Assembly: GCA_937884705.1 (NCBI GenBank)
Contig: CAKZYL010000281.1
Span: forward strand, 1-36,417
Direction: 5' to 3'
Origin: an uncultured Roseovarius sp.
GTDB taxonomy: Bacteria > Pseudomonadota > Alphaproteobacteria > Rhodobacterales > Rhodobacteraceae
DNA: 36,417 nt
Shown: positions 9,439-18,686 of the stretch, one piece after another
Position numbering within the stretch: position 1 is the first letter of the stretch
Layout: each line of letters opens with the position of its first letter
Notes under the pieces: model-generated
What the model was told of the DNA's origin: nothing
Seen by the model: only the letters and a program-made list of their open reading frames with translations
Databases searched by the model: none
Made by a program: the position numbers and the translations under genes

Positions 9439-11427
9439 ATGCAAGAAGCTCCTCAAGACGACCTAAGTCTACTTTTCGAAACGGTCAGATCGTCCGCTTT
9501 GTACATCTTGCTTGCGGGTTTGGTGTTTGGAGCGGGGGGCTACTTAACGGGCAAGCAATTGCCAAAAACCTATGAGGCTGAAGCTGTTGTTGTGTTGGGG
9601 GCACGCAGCAGCACAGCGTTTCAGGAACAAGAAGTGTACGCGCTACCTGAGGATGGAACGACACGCGCCTGGACGATGCGCGCTGAGGTGTCCGTCGCCA
9701 CCAGCCAAAAGATTGCAGAGAAAGCGTTAGCAACGCTGTCGGAAGAACAACTAGTCAACCTTTTGCCATCGGAATGGGAAACGACGACTAGCGGCCGCTT
9801 GTCGGACTTATTCGACGAAATTGAAGCGCCTTACAATGAGGCAGATGAAGAGACGCGTCGCGCGCTTGTTCGTGGCTACAAGGACAACATTTTTATTGGG
9901 AACGACCCAAACACATTTGTTCTGCGAGTGCGCGCTATCGCGGCCGAAAACACGCTCGCTGCGCACCTCGCCAATGCGCATGCCACCGCCTATGTGCAAC
10001 ACAATCTCGAACGCAAACATACCGAAATTGACCGAATTCTCAGGGCAATTGAAGAAGAACTGGGCAGCATAGATGCGAGCGCTTCTCAAACAAAGCAGCT
10101 CATCCAGGATCTCAACAAGAATGTACCCCAGCTTATCCAGAGCGGCCCTTCAATTGCGCAGGCGCAGCTTACCACGCTTATAGAACAGGTCGAAGAAACG
10201 CGCGATCAGCTCAGTTTAGCAAAACTCGATCTAAAACTCGCCCAGAACACCAACCCGCTTGATCTTGGCGAGGATGTCCAGAGATTGAACGAGGTCAGAA
10301 CTCAGCTGTATGAGGTTGAAACCCAAAAGCGAGAGTTTCAGGGCGCGACCAGCACTGAAGTGAGAAGTGCTTTGGAAAGACGAGAGCTATCGTTGCGAAC
10401 CATTCTCGAGGAGGGCGCGCAGGAAATCATTGCGACGAAAAAGATCCGAGTTGCATCGTTGGGCCAAAAACTAGAAACGCTTAATGTACGAGCTCGGGAG
10501 CTGTCGTCCCTTGTGAATGAGCATTTGGTCGTTCAAGCTCAAATTGATGACCTCTTGGAGACGTCTCGTGTTTATTCTTTGCGGCGCGCGGAACTTGAAA
10601 ACCGCCGCGCTGTAATTGAAGCAACAGCAGAGGTAATCGCAGCTGACGCGGAAATCATCGAAGCTGCAACACCACCCCTATTTCCACGATCTCCAAACTC
10701 CAAACTCCTCGGTTTGACGCTTGCTGTCTTTGGTGCATCGCTTGTGGTTGGCGTTAGCCTCTGGCGTAGACGGCGAAAAGGCGGCGTGCAATTCGATATG
10801 GGCCAACAGCCAAACGGTTTCCGCGAGGCTTTGATCGGCGTAGTACCCAGCGCACAGTCTGACACTCGCTCCACGTTAAATATGCAGCTACAGGAAGAGT
10901 ATGATCGCTCTATTGAAGCCGTGAGAGATCGGCTGATCCATCTTGTAGGATCGGCGGATAACGGTTGCCTTTTGGTAAAGCTGCACGCAAATTCTTCAGA
11001 CTGCGTTGTTTTTTTGAAATCACTGAAAAAAAGCTTCAAGGACTCAAAGTCAAAGCTGAAAATTGAAATTGAGGAACCACCTGACACGATTGGCAAAAGA
11101 GTAGCTGCTCTGAAGGTGTCGCGAGCCTTATCGCAAGCGGCGCAAGATTACCCAGGCAAGCGCAGTGCCAAAGTGCGAAACAGCACGATGCCAATCTCGG
11201 GCACGCGTGACGACAACGGCAAATACCCCAATACCGTCATACAAACTGACTTAAAAAAAGTAACTTACTCAATAAGCGTGGTCGACACGCGTTTGGCGAC
11301 GTCCAACGATTGGCGGATTGCATTTAACAACGTCAGTTTCCGTTCCAAAACGCTTGGTTTAGTTCTTGTCAACGCCACCACTATGAGCTCAGCGCCAAAA
11401 TGGTCTTCATATCGAGGAGCGGGGTGA
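9439..11427 (+). CDS. Wzz/Wzc-like polysaccharide chain-length/export protein with degenerate cytoplasmic domain lacking a P-loop
   Basis: Two TM segments (LYILLAGLVFGAGGYLTG; LLGLTLAVFGASLVVGVSLWRRRRK) flank a long coiled coil; PNSKLLGLTLA resembles the Wzc second TM; no GxGKT in the C-terminal domain. Confidence 0.8.
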   Translation: MQEAPQDDLSLLFETVRSSALYILLAGLVFGAGGYLTGKQLPKTYEAEAVVVLGARSSTAFQEQEVYALPEDGTTRAWTMRAEVSVATSQKIAEKALATLSEEQLVNLLPSEWETTTSGRLSDLFDEIEAPYNEADEETRRALVRGYKDNIFIGNDPNTFVLRVRAIAAENTLAAHLANAHATAYVQHNLERKHTEIDRILRAIEEELGSIDASASQTKQLIQDLNKNVPQLIQSGPSIAQAQLTTLIEQVEETRDQLSLAKLDLKLAQNTNPLDLGEDVQRLNEVRTQLYEVETQKREFQGATSTEVRSALERRELSLRTILEEGAQEIIATKKIRVASLGQKLETLNVRARELSSLVNEHLVVQAQIDDLLETSRVYSLRRAELENRRAVIEATAEVIAADAEIIEAATPPLFPRSPNSKLLGLTLAVFGASLVVGVSLWRRRRKGGVQFDMGQQPNGFREALIGVVPSAQSDTRSTLNMQLQEEYDRSIEAVRDRLIHLVGSADNGCLLVKLHANSSDCVVFLKSLKKSFKDSKSKLKIEIEEPPDTIGKRVAALKVSRALSQAAQDYPGKRSAKVRNSTMPISGTRDDNGKYPNTVIQTDLKKVTYSISVVDTRLATSNDWRIAFNNVSFRSKTLGLVLVNATTMSSAPKWSSYRGAG

Positions 11428-11431
11428 GGTC

Positions 11432-12568
11432 ATGGGCAAGCTTTTGAACGCGCAACGCGTTGTCTTTTTGTCTCATTCTGCCGAACTTGCTGGCGCCGAA
11501 ATTCTCATGCTACGCCTGCTCTCAGAGCCGATGTTTGACGACGTAAAAGTTCTTCTTTTTTCGCATGGCGAGTTGCGCGAAAAGTTTGCAGCTTTGGGCA
11601 TCTCCGCTTCCGTAATCGAAACGAAATCGCTGCATGACTTTCGTAGGAATGGCAGTGCTTTTTCCGCGCTGTCAAAGATACGACCAATGGTTGCAACCAC
11701 TAAAAACCTGTCGTCGCATTTGCGAAGCGGAGATCTACTTGTCGCAAGTTCACAAAAAGCTTTCGTTTTGGGCTGCTTGGTCAAAATGTTTCGCAAAGAC
11801 GTTGGCCCATTGATTTGGTGGTTGCACGACATACTGACCAAAGAACACTTTTCTTCGACAAATTTACGTACGGTTGTGCTTCTCTCGAAACTCTTTGCTT
11901 CCAAAGTGATTTGCACCTCTGAGGAAGTGCGTTCTGCGTATGAGGCGGCCGGTGGCAAGCGCAGTAAAGCAAGTGTCGTCGAGCCAGGGATTGATTTGAG
12001 AATTTTTACTGCGGAACACGAAACATCTCGCAAACGTACCAAAACGGCAATTAGTTTGAGCCGAATTAGCCCATGGAAAGGTCAGCGCAACTTTCTTGAC
12101 GCCCTCGCGTTGTTGCCTGACGCAAATGGGTTGATCGTGGGAGCCCCGCTTTTCGGCGAGCAAGACTATTTTGAGGACCTCAAGAAACATGCATCATCGC
12201 TTGGTTTAGATGATCGCGTGACGTTTATGGGACATCGCGATGACGTGGCGGAGGTTCTTCGCTCAGCCACTGTCTTCGTTCACGTTCCAGACGCTCCGGA
12301 ACCGTTTGGGCAGGTCGTGATAGAAGCCATGGCTTGCGGCTTGCCTGTGGTTGTATCAAACGAAGGCGCGCCGGGTCGCATTTGTAGCGGGGGAGGTGGA
12401 ATACTTGTGCCTCCCAACAATCCATCAAGGCTTGCTGAAGCGATCAACAAGGTAATGAGCAAGCCGGATTACCGGGGAGAGCTTGCTCGAAAGGCTAAGA
12501 CCATTTCAGCAAAGTACGACGCCGCATCTATGCGTCGGAATTTTCTCAGAGCTTTGAACGAGGTTTAA
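11432..12568 (+). CDS. Glycosyltransferase family 4
   Basis: AISLSRISPWKGQRNFLDAL, DDRVTFMGHRDDVAEVLRSATVFVHVPDAPEPFGQVVIEAMACGLPVVVSNEGAP. Confidence 0.93.
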   Translation: MGKLLNAQRVVFLSHSAELAGAEILMLRLLSEPMFDDVKVLLFSHGELREKFAALGISASVIETKSLHDFRRNGSAFSALSKIRPMVATTKNLSSHLRSGDLLVASSQKAFVLGCLVKMFRKDVGPLIWWLHDILTKEHFSSTNLRTVVLLSKLFASKVICTSEEVRSAYEAAGGKRSKASVVEPGIDLRIFTAEHETSRKRTKTAISLSRISPWKGQRNFLDALALLPDANGLIVGAPLFGEQDYFEDLKKHASSLGLDDRVTFMGHRDDVAEVLRSATVFVHVPDAPEPFGQVVIEAMACGLPVVVSNEGAPGRICSGGGGILVPPNNPSRLAEAINKVMSKPDYRGELARKAKTISAKYDAASMRRNFLRALNEV

Positions 12569-13426
12569 ATGTTAAATGAAAACAACAGATTAATAGATGA
12601 ATCTTCTGATGAGTTAGAGTCTCACAAGCTGTCGTGCATAATTCTTACCCGAAATGAAGAGGAGGTTATCGCGAGGTGTATAAACTCAGTGATCAAGGTT
12701 GCAGATGAGATTATAGTCTGCGACTCGGGCAGCGTCGATGGGACCATTGCAATCGCAACATCCCTTGGCGCGCATGTGGTCAATACCGATTGGCCAGGTT
12801 CTCACGGAATCGCGAGAAACAATGGCATGGCTCATGCTGCCCACGACTGGTGTTTGCATCTTGACGCAGACGAGATTGTCGATCGCGAAATGGGAAAGTC
12901 CATTCGTGAGGCGCTTAAACTTAAACCTTCCGAAAGCAAAGCCTTTTGCTTTACGCGACAAGCTGAATTCGCGGGGACGGCAATCCCTTCTTTACCTCGA
13001 CCCTCGAAAAGGATGGATCTTGTCCGCTTGTTTAGCAGACGTGTTGGACGTTTCACGACCGGCATGCATGAAATTGTGGTAGACACAAAAGAGCGCGAAC
13101 TTTTGCCTGGAAAACTTTACCATTGGCGCTCTTTCACGCTTCACGCGCGATTTGCGCAGTTTAATGACTATTCAGATAATGAAGCGGATGAAATCCATGC
13201 CAGTGGCAGCAGCTTCTCCGTCTTGCGGCTGATCTTTAAACCCTTCGCGCGGTTTGTATGGCACTACTTTTTCGATGGCTCTTGGAGGGTCGGAAAAACC
13301 GGCCTCATTCACGCTATGACCATGGCAATGGCAGAGTTTATGCGCCAGGCCAAACTATGGGAACGGCAACGCGGAACAGTAGAAGCTCCCAAGGTCGAAT
13401 ACTACGAGCAAATAGTCGAGCAATGA
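12569..13426 (+). CDS. Glycosyltransferase family 2 (WaaE/KdtX-like)
   Basis: LSCIILTRNEEEVIARCINSVIKVADEIIVCDSGSVDGT, WCLHLDADEIV, LYHWRSFT. Confidence 0.92.
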   Translation: MLNENNRLIDESSDELESHKLSCIILTRNEEEVIARCINSVIKVADEIIVCDSGSVDGTIAIATSLGAHVVNTDWPGSHGIARNNGMAHAAHDWCLHLDADEIVDREMGKSIREALKLKPSESKAFCFTRQAEFAGTAIPSLPRPSKRMDLVRLFSRRVGRFTTGMHEIVVDTKERELLPGKLYHWRSFTLHARFAQFNDYSDNEADEIHASGSSFSVLRLIFKPFARFVWHYFFDGSWRVGKTGLIHAMTMAMAEFMRQAKLWERQRGTVEAPKVEYYEQIVEQ

Positions 13427-14844
13427 CCGTGATCGGCTCGCCAGCCATCCAGAACACTGACCGTGAGCGCAGTGGTTTTGATCGATTGGGGCTTACACAT
13501 GCCTTTTTCGTTCTGGCAGCCATCTGCGCGTCTGCGTACTTAGGCGTTGGTAGCGCCGCGCGATATGCTTTTGTCGCCGCTGCTCTGGCGTTTGGCACTC
13601 TTTGGTTAGTTCGAGATCACCGCAGATATCTGATTTTTCTGATCTGTCTCTTTTTGTTTGCATCTCTAGCGCGGCGGATAATCGACCATGCTGTTGGGTA
13701 TGCAGATAGCAATGTTACTCTGCTTGCGCCCTACGCCGTGGGCTTGCTCACACTTGCCCATGCATTCAATTTTCTCGCCAGCGGAAGTCGGATGTCCGTA
13801 GAAATGATTGCATTGGTCTCTATCACCTTCTGGGCTTTTGCTCTTGGTGCGACAAGTGTTGGCTTAGGCGCAATTGCTGTCGACACGTTGCGCTGGTTTG
13901 CCCCTTTGGCCATATTTTGTTTTGTCATGACGCTTGAGGACGACCATGACTTGCACAAGGCGCTGACAGGCCCGCTCACAGCCGTGGCAGTTGTAGCAGC
14001 GCTATATGCCGTTTTACAGTTTTGTGCTCCACTTCCCTGGGATGTATACTGGGTTGAGAATGCGCCCATTGGTTCAGGTCCTCTGGGCATCCTTGGCAAA
14101 CCGGAGCCGTTTCAACTGCGGGTCTTTGGCACAATGAACTCGCCAGGAAGCCTGGCCGCAGCCCTCGCTGCGTTGGCGCTTTTGATTTTCGCCGCGAGCG
14201 GTCCAAGGGTCTTGACTACGCTGATGCTCATCTTTGCGGCTATTTCTCTCACTCAACAAAGAAGCGTCATGGGTGGGCTTGTAGTCGGTATTTTGGTCTT
14301 GTTGGCTTTAGGCGCGAGCAACCTGCGTCTGCGGATCTTACTGTTTGCCGCTTTTGGCTGCGTGTTTGTGCTTGTCGCGATCTCAATGCAGCCTGATATT
14401 GTCCAAGGTATTCTGCAAAGGTTTGCCGTAGGCGGATCCTTGGGTGACGACGGCAGTTTAGCCGCGCGCCTGCGTCAGTTGGAAATCTACCCGAGCTTGA
14501 TTGCAGAACGCCCGTTTGGATATGGTTTCGGCTACAGAGGCGTTTTGAGCATCGAGAACGGTGCATTGCCCTTCGTTTTGGACAATGGCTTTCTTGATCT
14601 GCTTTTCAACGTCGGAGCACCCTTTGGCGTTGTTTACTTGCTCGCGCTCCTGTCTCTTGTCCTGTCGGCACTGGCAATTGGTGTGGTACAGCGCCATTTT
14701 GCGCTCTGCGCCGCGTGCGCGTCCATTTGCCTTTTGGCGCAACTTCCGTTTGGGAGCGTGCAAACCAGCGAGCACGGTTTTTTTGCTTTCTTGAGTCTAG
14801 CGTTGGCATGCCACTCAAAGGCAAGCTCTAGTTATGAAAGATGA
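13423..14844 (+). CDS. O-antigen ligase/polymerase-like membrane protein (Wzy)
   Basis: Multiple TM segments, FGTMNSPGSLAAALAALALLIF, SLTQQRSVMGGLVVG, ERPFGYGFGYRG. ATGA overlap with the upstream stop supports 13423 over the tracked 13258 start. Confidence 0.85.
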   Translation: MTVIGSPAIQNTDRERSGFDRLGLTHAFFVLAAICASAYLGVGSAARYAFVAAALAFGTLWLVRDHRRYLIFLICLFLFASLARRIIDHAVGYADSNVTLLAPYAVGLLTLAHAFNFLASGSRMSVEMIALVSITFWAFALGATSVGLGAIAVDTLRWFAPLAIFCFVMTLEDDHDLHKALTGPLTAVAVVAALYAVLQFCAPLPWDVYWVENAPIGSGPLGILGKPEPFQLRVFGTMNSPGSLAAALAALALLIFAASGPRVLTTLMLIFAAISLTQQRSVMGGLVVGILVLLALGASNLRLRILLFAAFGCVFVLVAISMQPDIVQGILQRFAVGGSLGDDGSLAARLRQLEIYPSLIAERPFGYGFGYRGVLSIENGALPFVLDNGFLDLLFNVGAPFGVVYLLALLSLVLSALAIGVVQRHFALCAACASICLLAQLPFGSVQTSEHGFFAFLSLALACHSKASSSYER

Positions 14845-16333
14845 TTTGGCCAAAGCAGAACTCCCTCAGGTCGGCAAGGCGCAAAGCAGCGGTCTAAAAA
14901 CCTCGGCCATTTCTGGGGTTTTGACGTTAACTGCGCGGACTGTTTACATTCTTTCGCAGATTGTATTGGCTCAATCCCTTGGACCAGAGCAGTTTGGTTA
15001 TTTCGTGATTGCCTGGACCGTTGCGGGGCTGGGGATTGTATTCTCCAGCCTGGGTTTGCCGCAAACTTCTTTGCGTTACACAGTCGCTGGACACCATCTT
15101 TGGGGCCAGGGATATCTCGGCCTTTCGGCCATATCGAGTTGTCTGGTTGGTGGCTTGATCTTTGCAACAGCGCCTTTTGTTGCAGAACGTTTTTTTGACG
15201 CTCCAGGCGCCACCAATGCGATCAAGGCGCTTGCGTCAATCGTTCCGTTAACAGTGATATGTGCTCTGCTGGGCGCGGGTTTTCGGACTGAAAAAAGAAT
15301 AATACTGGGCATTTCGGTCAATTCCATTGGGCTAAACGTCGGACCTTTTCTAGGTGTAGCGTTTACGGCCTTGTTTCTTGACCCGACACCAGAGGCCTTT
15401 GCTTTAGGTTGGTCAATCGGTCTAACGCCAACTCTGTTAATTGCCTTACTCAAAACGCGCCGTAGCGACGTTCAGCCCAAGGCGGCTCGGACGATGGAAA
15501 AGCTTCGATTTGGTATTCAAAGCCTCGGCGTTCACTCGGTCAACATCATAAACATGTGGGTTGACCGTCTCATGATCGGCATGCTCACCACTACGACTCA
15601 ATTGGGCCTGTATCAGGCAGCTTCGCTTCTTTCCATGATCCCAATGATGCTGGGCACAACGATTGGTGCAGTGTACGAAGCCAAATTGGCACAAGCAAAA
15701 ACAATAGAGGAACGAAGTGAAGTCTATGCAGAAGCTCAAATGCTTCAGGTTCACCTTGTCACGCCAGGTTCTGTTTTGTTGATTTTTACTGCCTCTATCT
15801 GGCTTGAACTTTTCTTTGGAAACGAGTTCGAGGTCAGCGCGCCGTTTCTTGGGCTTCTGCTTCTAGGCCAAACTCTAAAGGCTTGGTGTGGACCTGCGCT
15901 GATTGCCTTGAACATGGGCGGATATGCTGGAACAGCGCTGTTAATCACCGGAGGCGGTTTCGTCACCAACGTTGGGTTGAACTTTTGGCTGATAGGGCAG
16001 TTTGGCGGTCTTGGTGCGGCCATAGCGACTATGGCCGTCACCACATGCGTTGCACTTATAGCATTGTACTGCTGCGTTTCTTACGGGTTAATTCGCGTAT
16101 ATCTGCATGGCTTGTTTGCGGCATTAATCAGCACCGCAGGGTTAATCGTAATTTATTTCGGTTTAAGAACCTTTTTCGAGCAGTGGATTGTCTTTGACTT
16201 CGTTTTGGTTGTTTTCTTGATTGCGGTCTATGCGATTTTGGTCGCGGTCGTTCGAGTTCCCCCGGCATACGATCTGTTTTCACTCGAAATGCGCCGCAGG
16301 CTCCTGGCGTGCTTTGCAAGGATTTCGACATAG
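14834..16333 (+). CDS. Polysaccharide flippase (Wzx/MVF-like)
   Basis: LTARTVYILSQIVLAQSLGPEQFGYFVIAWTVAGLG with many TM segments; typical Wzx N-terminus. Confidence 0.9.
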   Translation: MKDDLAKAELPQVGKAQSSGLKTSAISGVLTLTARTVYILSQIVLAQSLGPEQFGYFVIAWTVAGLGIVFSSLGLPQTSLRYTVAGHHLWGQGYLGLSAISSCLVGGLIFATAPFVAERFFDAPGATNAIKALASIVPLTVICALLGAGFRTEKRIILGISVNSIGLNVGPFLGVAFTALFLDPTPEAFALGWSIGLTPTLLIALLKTRRSDVQPKAARTMEKLRFGIQSLGVHSVNIINMWVDRLMIGMLTTTTQLGLYQAASLLSMIPMMLGTTIGAVYEAKLAQAKTIEERSEVYAEAQMLQVHLVTPGSVLLIFTASIWLELFFGNEFEVSAPFLGLLLLGQTLKAWCGPALIALNMGGYAGTALLITGGGFVTNVGLNFWLIGQFGGLGAAIATMAVTTCVALIALYCCVSYGLIRVYLHGLFAALISTAGLIVIYFGLRTFFEQWIVFDFVLVVFLIAVYAILVAVVRVPPAYDLFSLEMRRRLLACFARIST

Positions 16334-16341
16334 CAGAAAAA

Positions 16342-17355
16342 ATGAAAAAAAGCCGTCAAGCTACGCTGCAACGAACTTGGGAACATCCCGAACTCACTGA
16401 AATGTCAGAGCGTATGCATGCGCAAGGCATCGCGCCAAATCTGTTCCTGGTAGGAGCCCAGAAGTGCGGTACCACCACGCTCGCGTCGCTCATAGCGAAG
16501 CATTCTGATGTCTTCTTCTCAAGGATCAAAGAACCAAACTTTCTAAGCTTCGATGTACGGCCAGCTGAATTTACCGGCGATTTCAAAAAGTTGCACATAG
16601 AGGATGAAAACGCTGCACTGAAGCGATCTTGCACAGAGGATGTCCTCTACGCTTACATTGAAAATCCCGCAATTTATCAAGCCTTGTTCGAAGGTTCGTC
16701 GCAGTTTTCCATTCGTGCCGAAGGCTCCGTGACCTATCTTTTTTCGAGTGAGGCACCGTCTGCCATTGCAACACTTTTTCCGAGTTCCAAGATACTGGTC
16801 ATTTTGCGTGATCCGGTGAAGCGCGCGATATCAAACTATCGAATGCAATTTCAGGCTGGGGTCGAAACAGAACCAGATGTCTTCAAGGCCATCATGAATG
16901 ACCATGCAAAAGCATCATACACATGGGGCACAAAGCACTTCTATGTTGAGAGTGGCCGATACGCGGATCAGTTAGTGTCGTATTTTGATTTGTTTCCTAA
17001 GTCGCAAATCCACATTGCTTTCTTCGAAGAACTCTTTGGCAAGAAAGACGAAGTTGCAATTGCCAACCTAGCAGCGTTTCTTGGATTGGACGAATTCAAG
17101 CCAGAAGAAGACGCTCAGAAAAACGCCAGTCTTAAACCCAGAAACGCGGTGATAAACAAGCTGCTCTTTAAATCTGGTCTGAAGCGGCAGATTCAGCGCT
17201 ATGTGCCAAAATCGCTGAAAGACTTCGGTAAGACGTTGTTTTACGAGGAAGGTTCGTCACGTCTGGACCAAGGCGAAATGGAGCAACTGCAAGATCTTTT
17301 TCAAAGTGATCGAGATAAGTTAGAAAACCTGCTTGGCCGGCCAGCGCCTTGGTAG
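16342..17355 (+). CDS. Sulfotransferase domain protein
   Basis: PAPS-binding motifs NLFLVGAQKCGTTTLASLIAKH and KILVILRDPVKRAISNYRMQ; KEPNFLS. Confidence 0.93.
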   Translation: MKKSRQATLQRTWEHPELTEMSERMHAQGIAPNLFLVGAQKCGTTTLASLIAKHSDVFFSRIKEPNFLSFDVRPAEFTGDFKKLHIEDENAALKRSCTEDVLYAYIENPAIYQALFEGSSQFSIRAEGSVTYLFSSEAPSAIATLFPSSKILVILRDPVKRAISNYRMQFQAGVETEPDVFKAIMNDHAKASYTWGTKHFYVESGRYADQLVSYFDLFPKSQIHIAFFEELFGKKDEVAIANLAAFLGLDEFKPEEDAQKNASLKPRNAVINKLLFKSGLKRQIQRYVPKSLKDFGKTLFYEEGSSRLDQGEMEQLQDLFQSDRDKLENLLGRPAPW

Positions 17356-17405
17356 GCGGAAACTGCCTTAAATTTCGATCGCCGAATTGGGCAATTCTTA
17401 TGGGT

Positions 17406-17425
17406 CTATGACAATCTATGACAAT
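17406..17425 (+). repeat. Perfect tandem duplication of a 10-mer
   Basis: CTATGACAAT CTATGACAAT; the second copy supplies the stop codon of the minus-strand GT4. Confidence 0.8.
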
Positions 17426-18597
17426 AGAGACCGCGCTCGATCTGGGCGCTTTGCGTGGCTTTCAAAATACCCACCCATCCGATCCGCCATTGCATCGAGT
17501 GTGAAATTCTCGCGCGTCGCCGCAAGGCCCCGTGTTGCAAGTTCTTTTAAGCGACTGGGGTTTTTCCTTAAATCCGAAACCAATCCCATCAATGCGCGAG
17601 GGTCTCCTTCTGGAAAGATTAGTCCTCCTTTCGTCTGCTCGATCACTTCAGGTATTGCGCCTGAGTCACTGCCAAGAACAGGTGTACCACAAGCCAAAGC
17701 CTCAATAATCAAACGGCCGAATTGTTCTTTCCATCCAGGGTAAGATAGCGACGGCATAACGATGACGTCACACGCCGCCAATACGGGCGCCAAATCACTT
17801 TGGTTCGTGGGTGGCACAATGTGAAGCTGGTTTGCTATGCCTCGGTCCCGCGCACGTCTTTCCAATGCATCTTGCTCCGGACCTTGACCGACCAAAACAA
17901 TCTGAACTGACTCATCTTTAAGCATAGAAACTGCATCAATAAGGTCAGAAAGCCCTTTTTCCGGCACAAACCTACCTGCAAAACCGATCAAAAACGATTT
18001 TGGGTTATTGGTTATCCGCTTCCGCCAGGTGTTTTCTTTGCTCAGCCTGGCATCGAAGATTGAGGTGTCAACGTATAGTGGCATGTCGCAAATCTCGCCG
18101 TTGAACCCTTTACTACGGGCTAAGTCCGTTGCTTCTGAGCTGATTGGAAATAGGAAAGTCGCACCTTGCAAAACCTTTTTTTCAAAGTTTGAAATTGGAA
18201 AAGGAAAGGTTTTGAAAATGTTCTGGCTGGCATAGAAACCAATTGGAACGCCAACTCCGCGACGATTGGCGCGAAAGAGTTGGTACGCCGCCAGCATGTA
18301 ATAGTCGTGGTAGCCATAAATGATATCAGGCTTTGCTTTGGACAGGATCTTCCCAAGATCCGCTATGTATAGGTGTTTCGGCACGCTGGATCGAAAAGCG
18401 ACTGGTCTAGTGACGAAGTCGCCTCGGAAACCTGTGTGTTTTTGCGAAACCACGCAACTTTGACCAAAGGGGTTCATCCACTTTTCAGGCGCTAAGATTG
18501 TAACGTGGATATCAAAGCGCTCCATCAACCTTATGTATAAGCTTTGTTTTTTTGTGAAGGCGCAATTGTGATCCATTACAAATAGACGGAGAGCCAT
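17416..18597 (-). CDS. Glycosyltransferase family 4
   Basis: FLIGFAGRFVPEKGLSDLIDAV, VIVMPSLSYPGWKEQFGRLIIEALACGTPVLGSDSGAIPEVI. Confidence 0.93.
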   Translation of the reverse strand: MALRLFVMDHNCAFTKKQSLYIRLMERFDIHVTILAPEKWMNPFGQSCVVSQKHTGFRGDFVTRPVAFRSSVPKHLYIADLGKILSKAKPDIIYGYHDYYMLAAYQLFRANRRGVGVPIGFYASQNIFKTFPFPISNFEKKVLQGATFLFPISSEATDLARSKGFNGEICDMPLYVDTSIFDARLSKENTWRKRITNNPKSFLIGFAGRFVPEKGLSDLIDAVSMLKDESVQIVLVGQGPEQDALERRARDRGIANQLHIVPPTNQSDLAPVLAACDVIVMPSLSYPGWKEQFGRLIIEALACGTPVLGSDSGAIPEVIEQTKGGLIFPEGDPRALMGLVSDLRKNPSRLKELATRGLAATRENFTLDAMADRMGGYFESHAKRPDRARSLLS

Positions 18598-18686
18598 TTA
18601 ACTGTCCCATGCGTGCTGCAGATTATCGATAGAGACATCGGCAACGCGACAGGTCAACACGCCGCAAACCCCTGAGCTGTAAAAGC

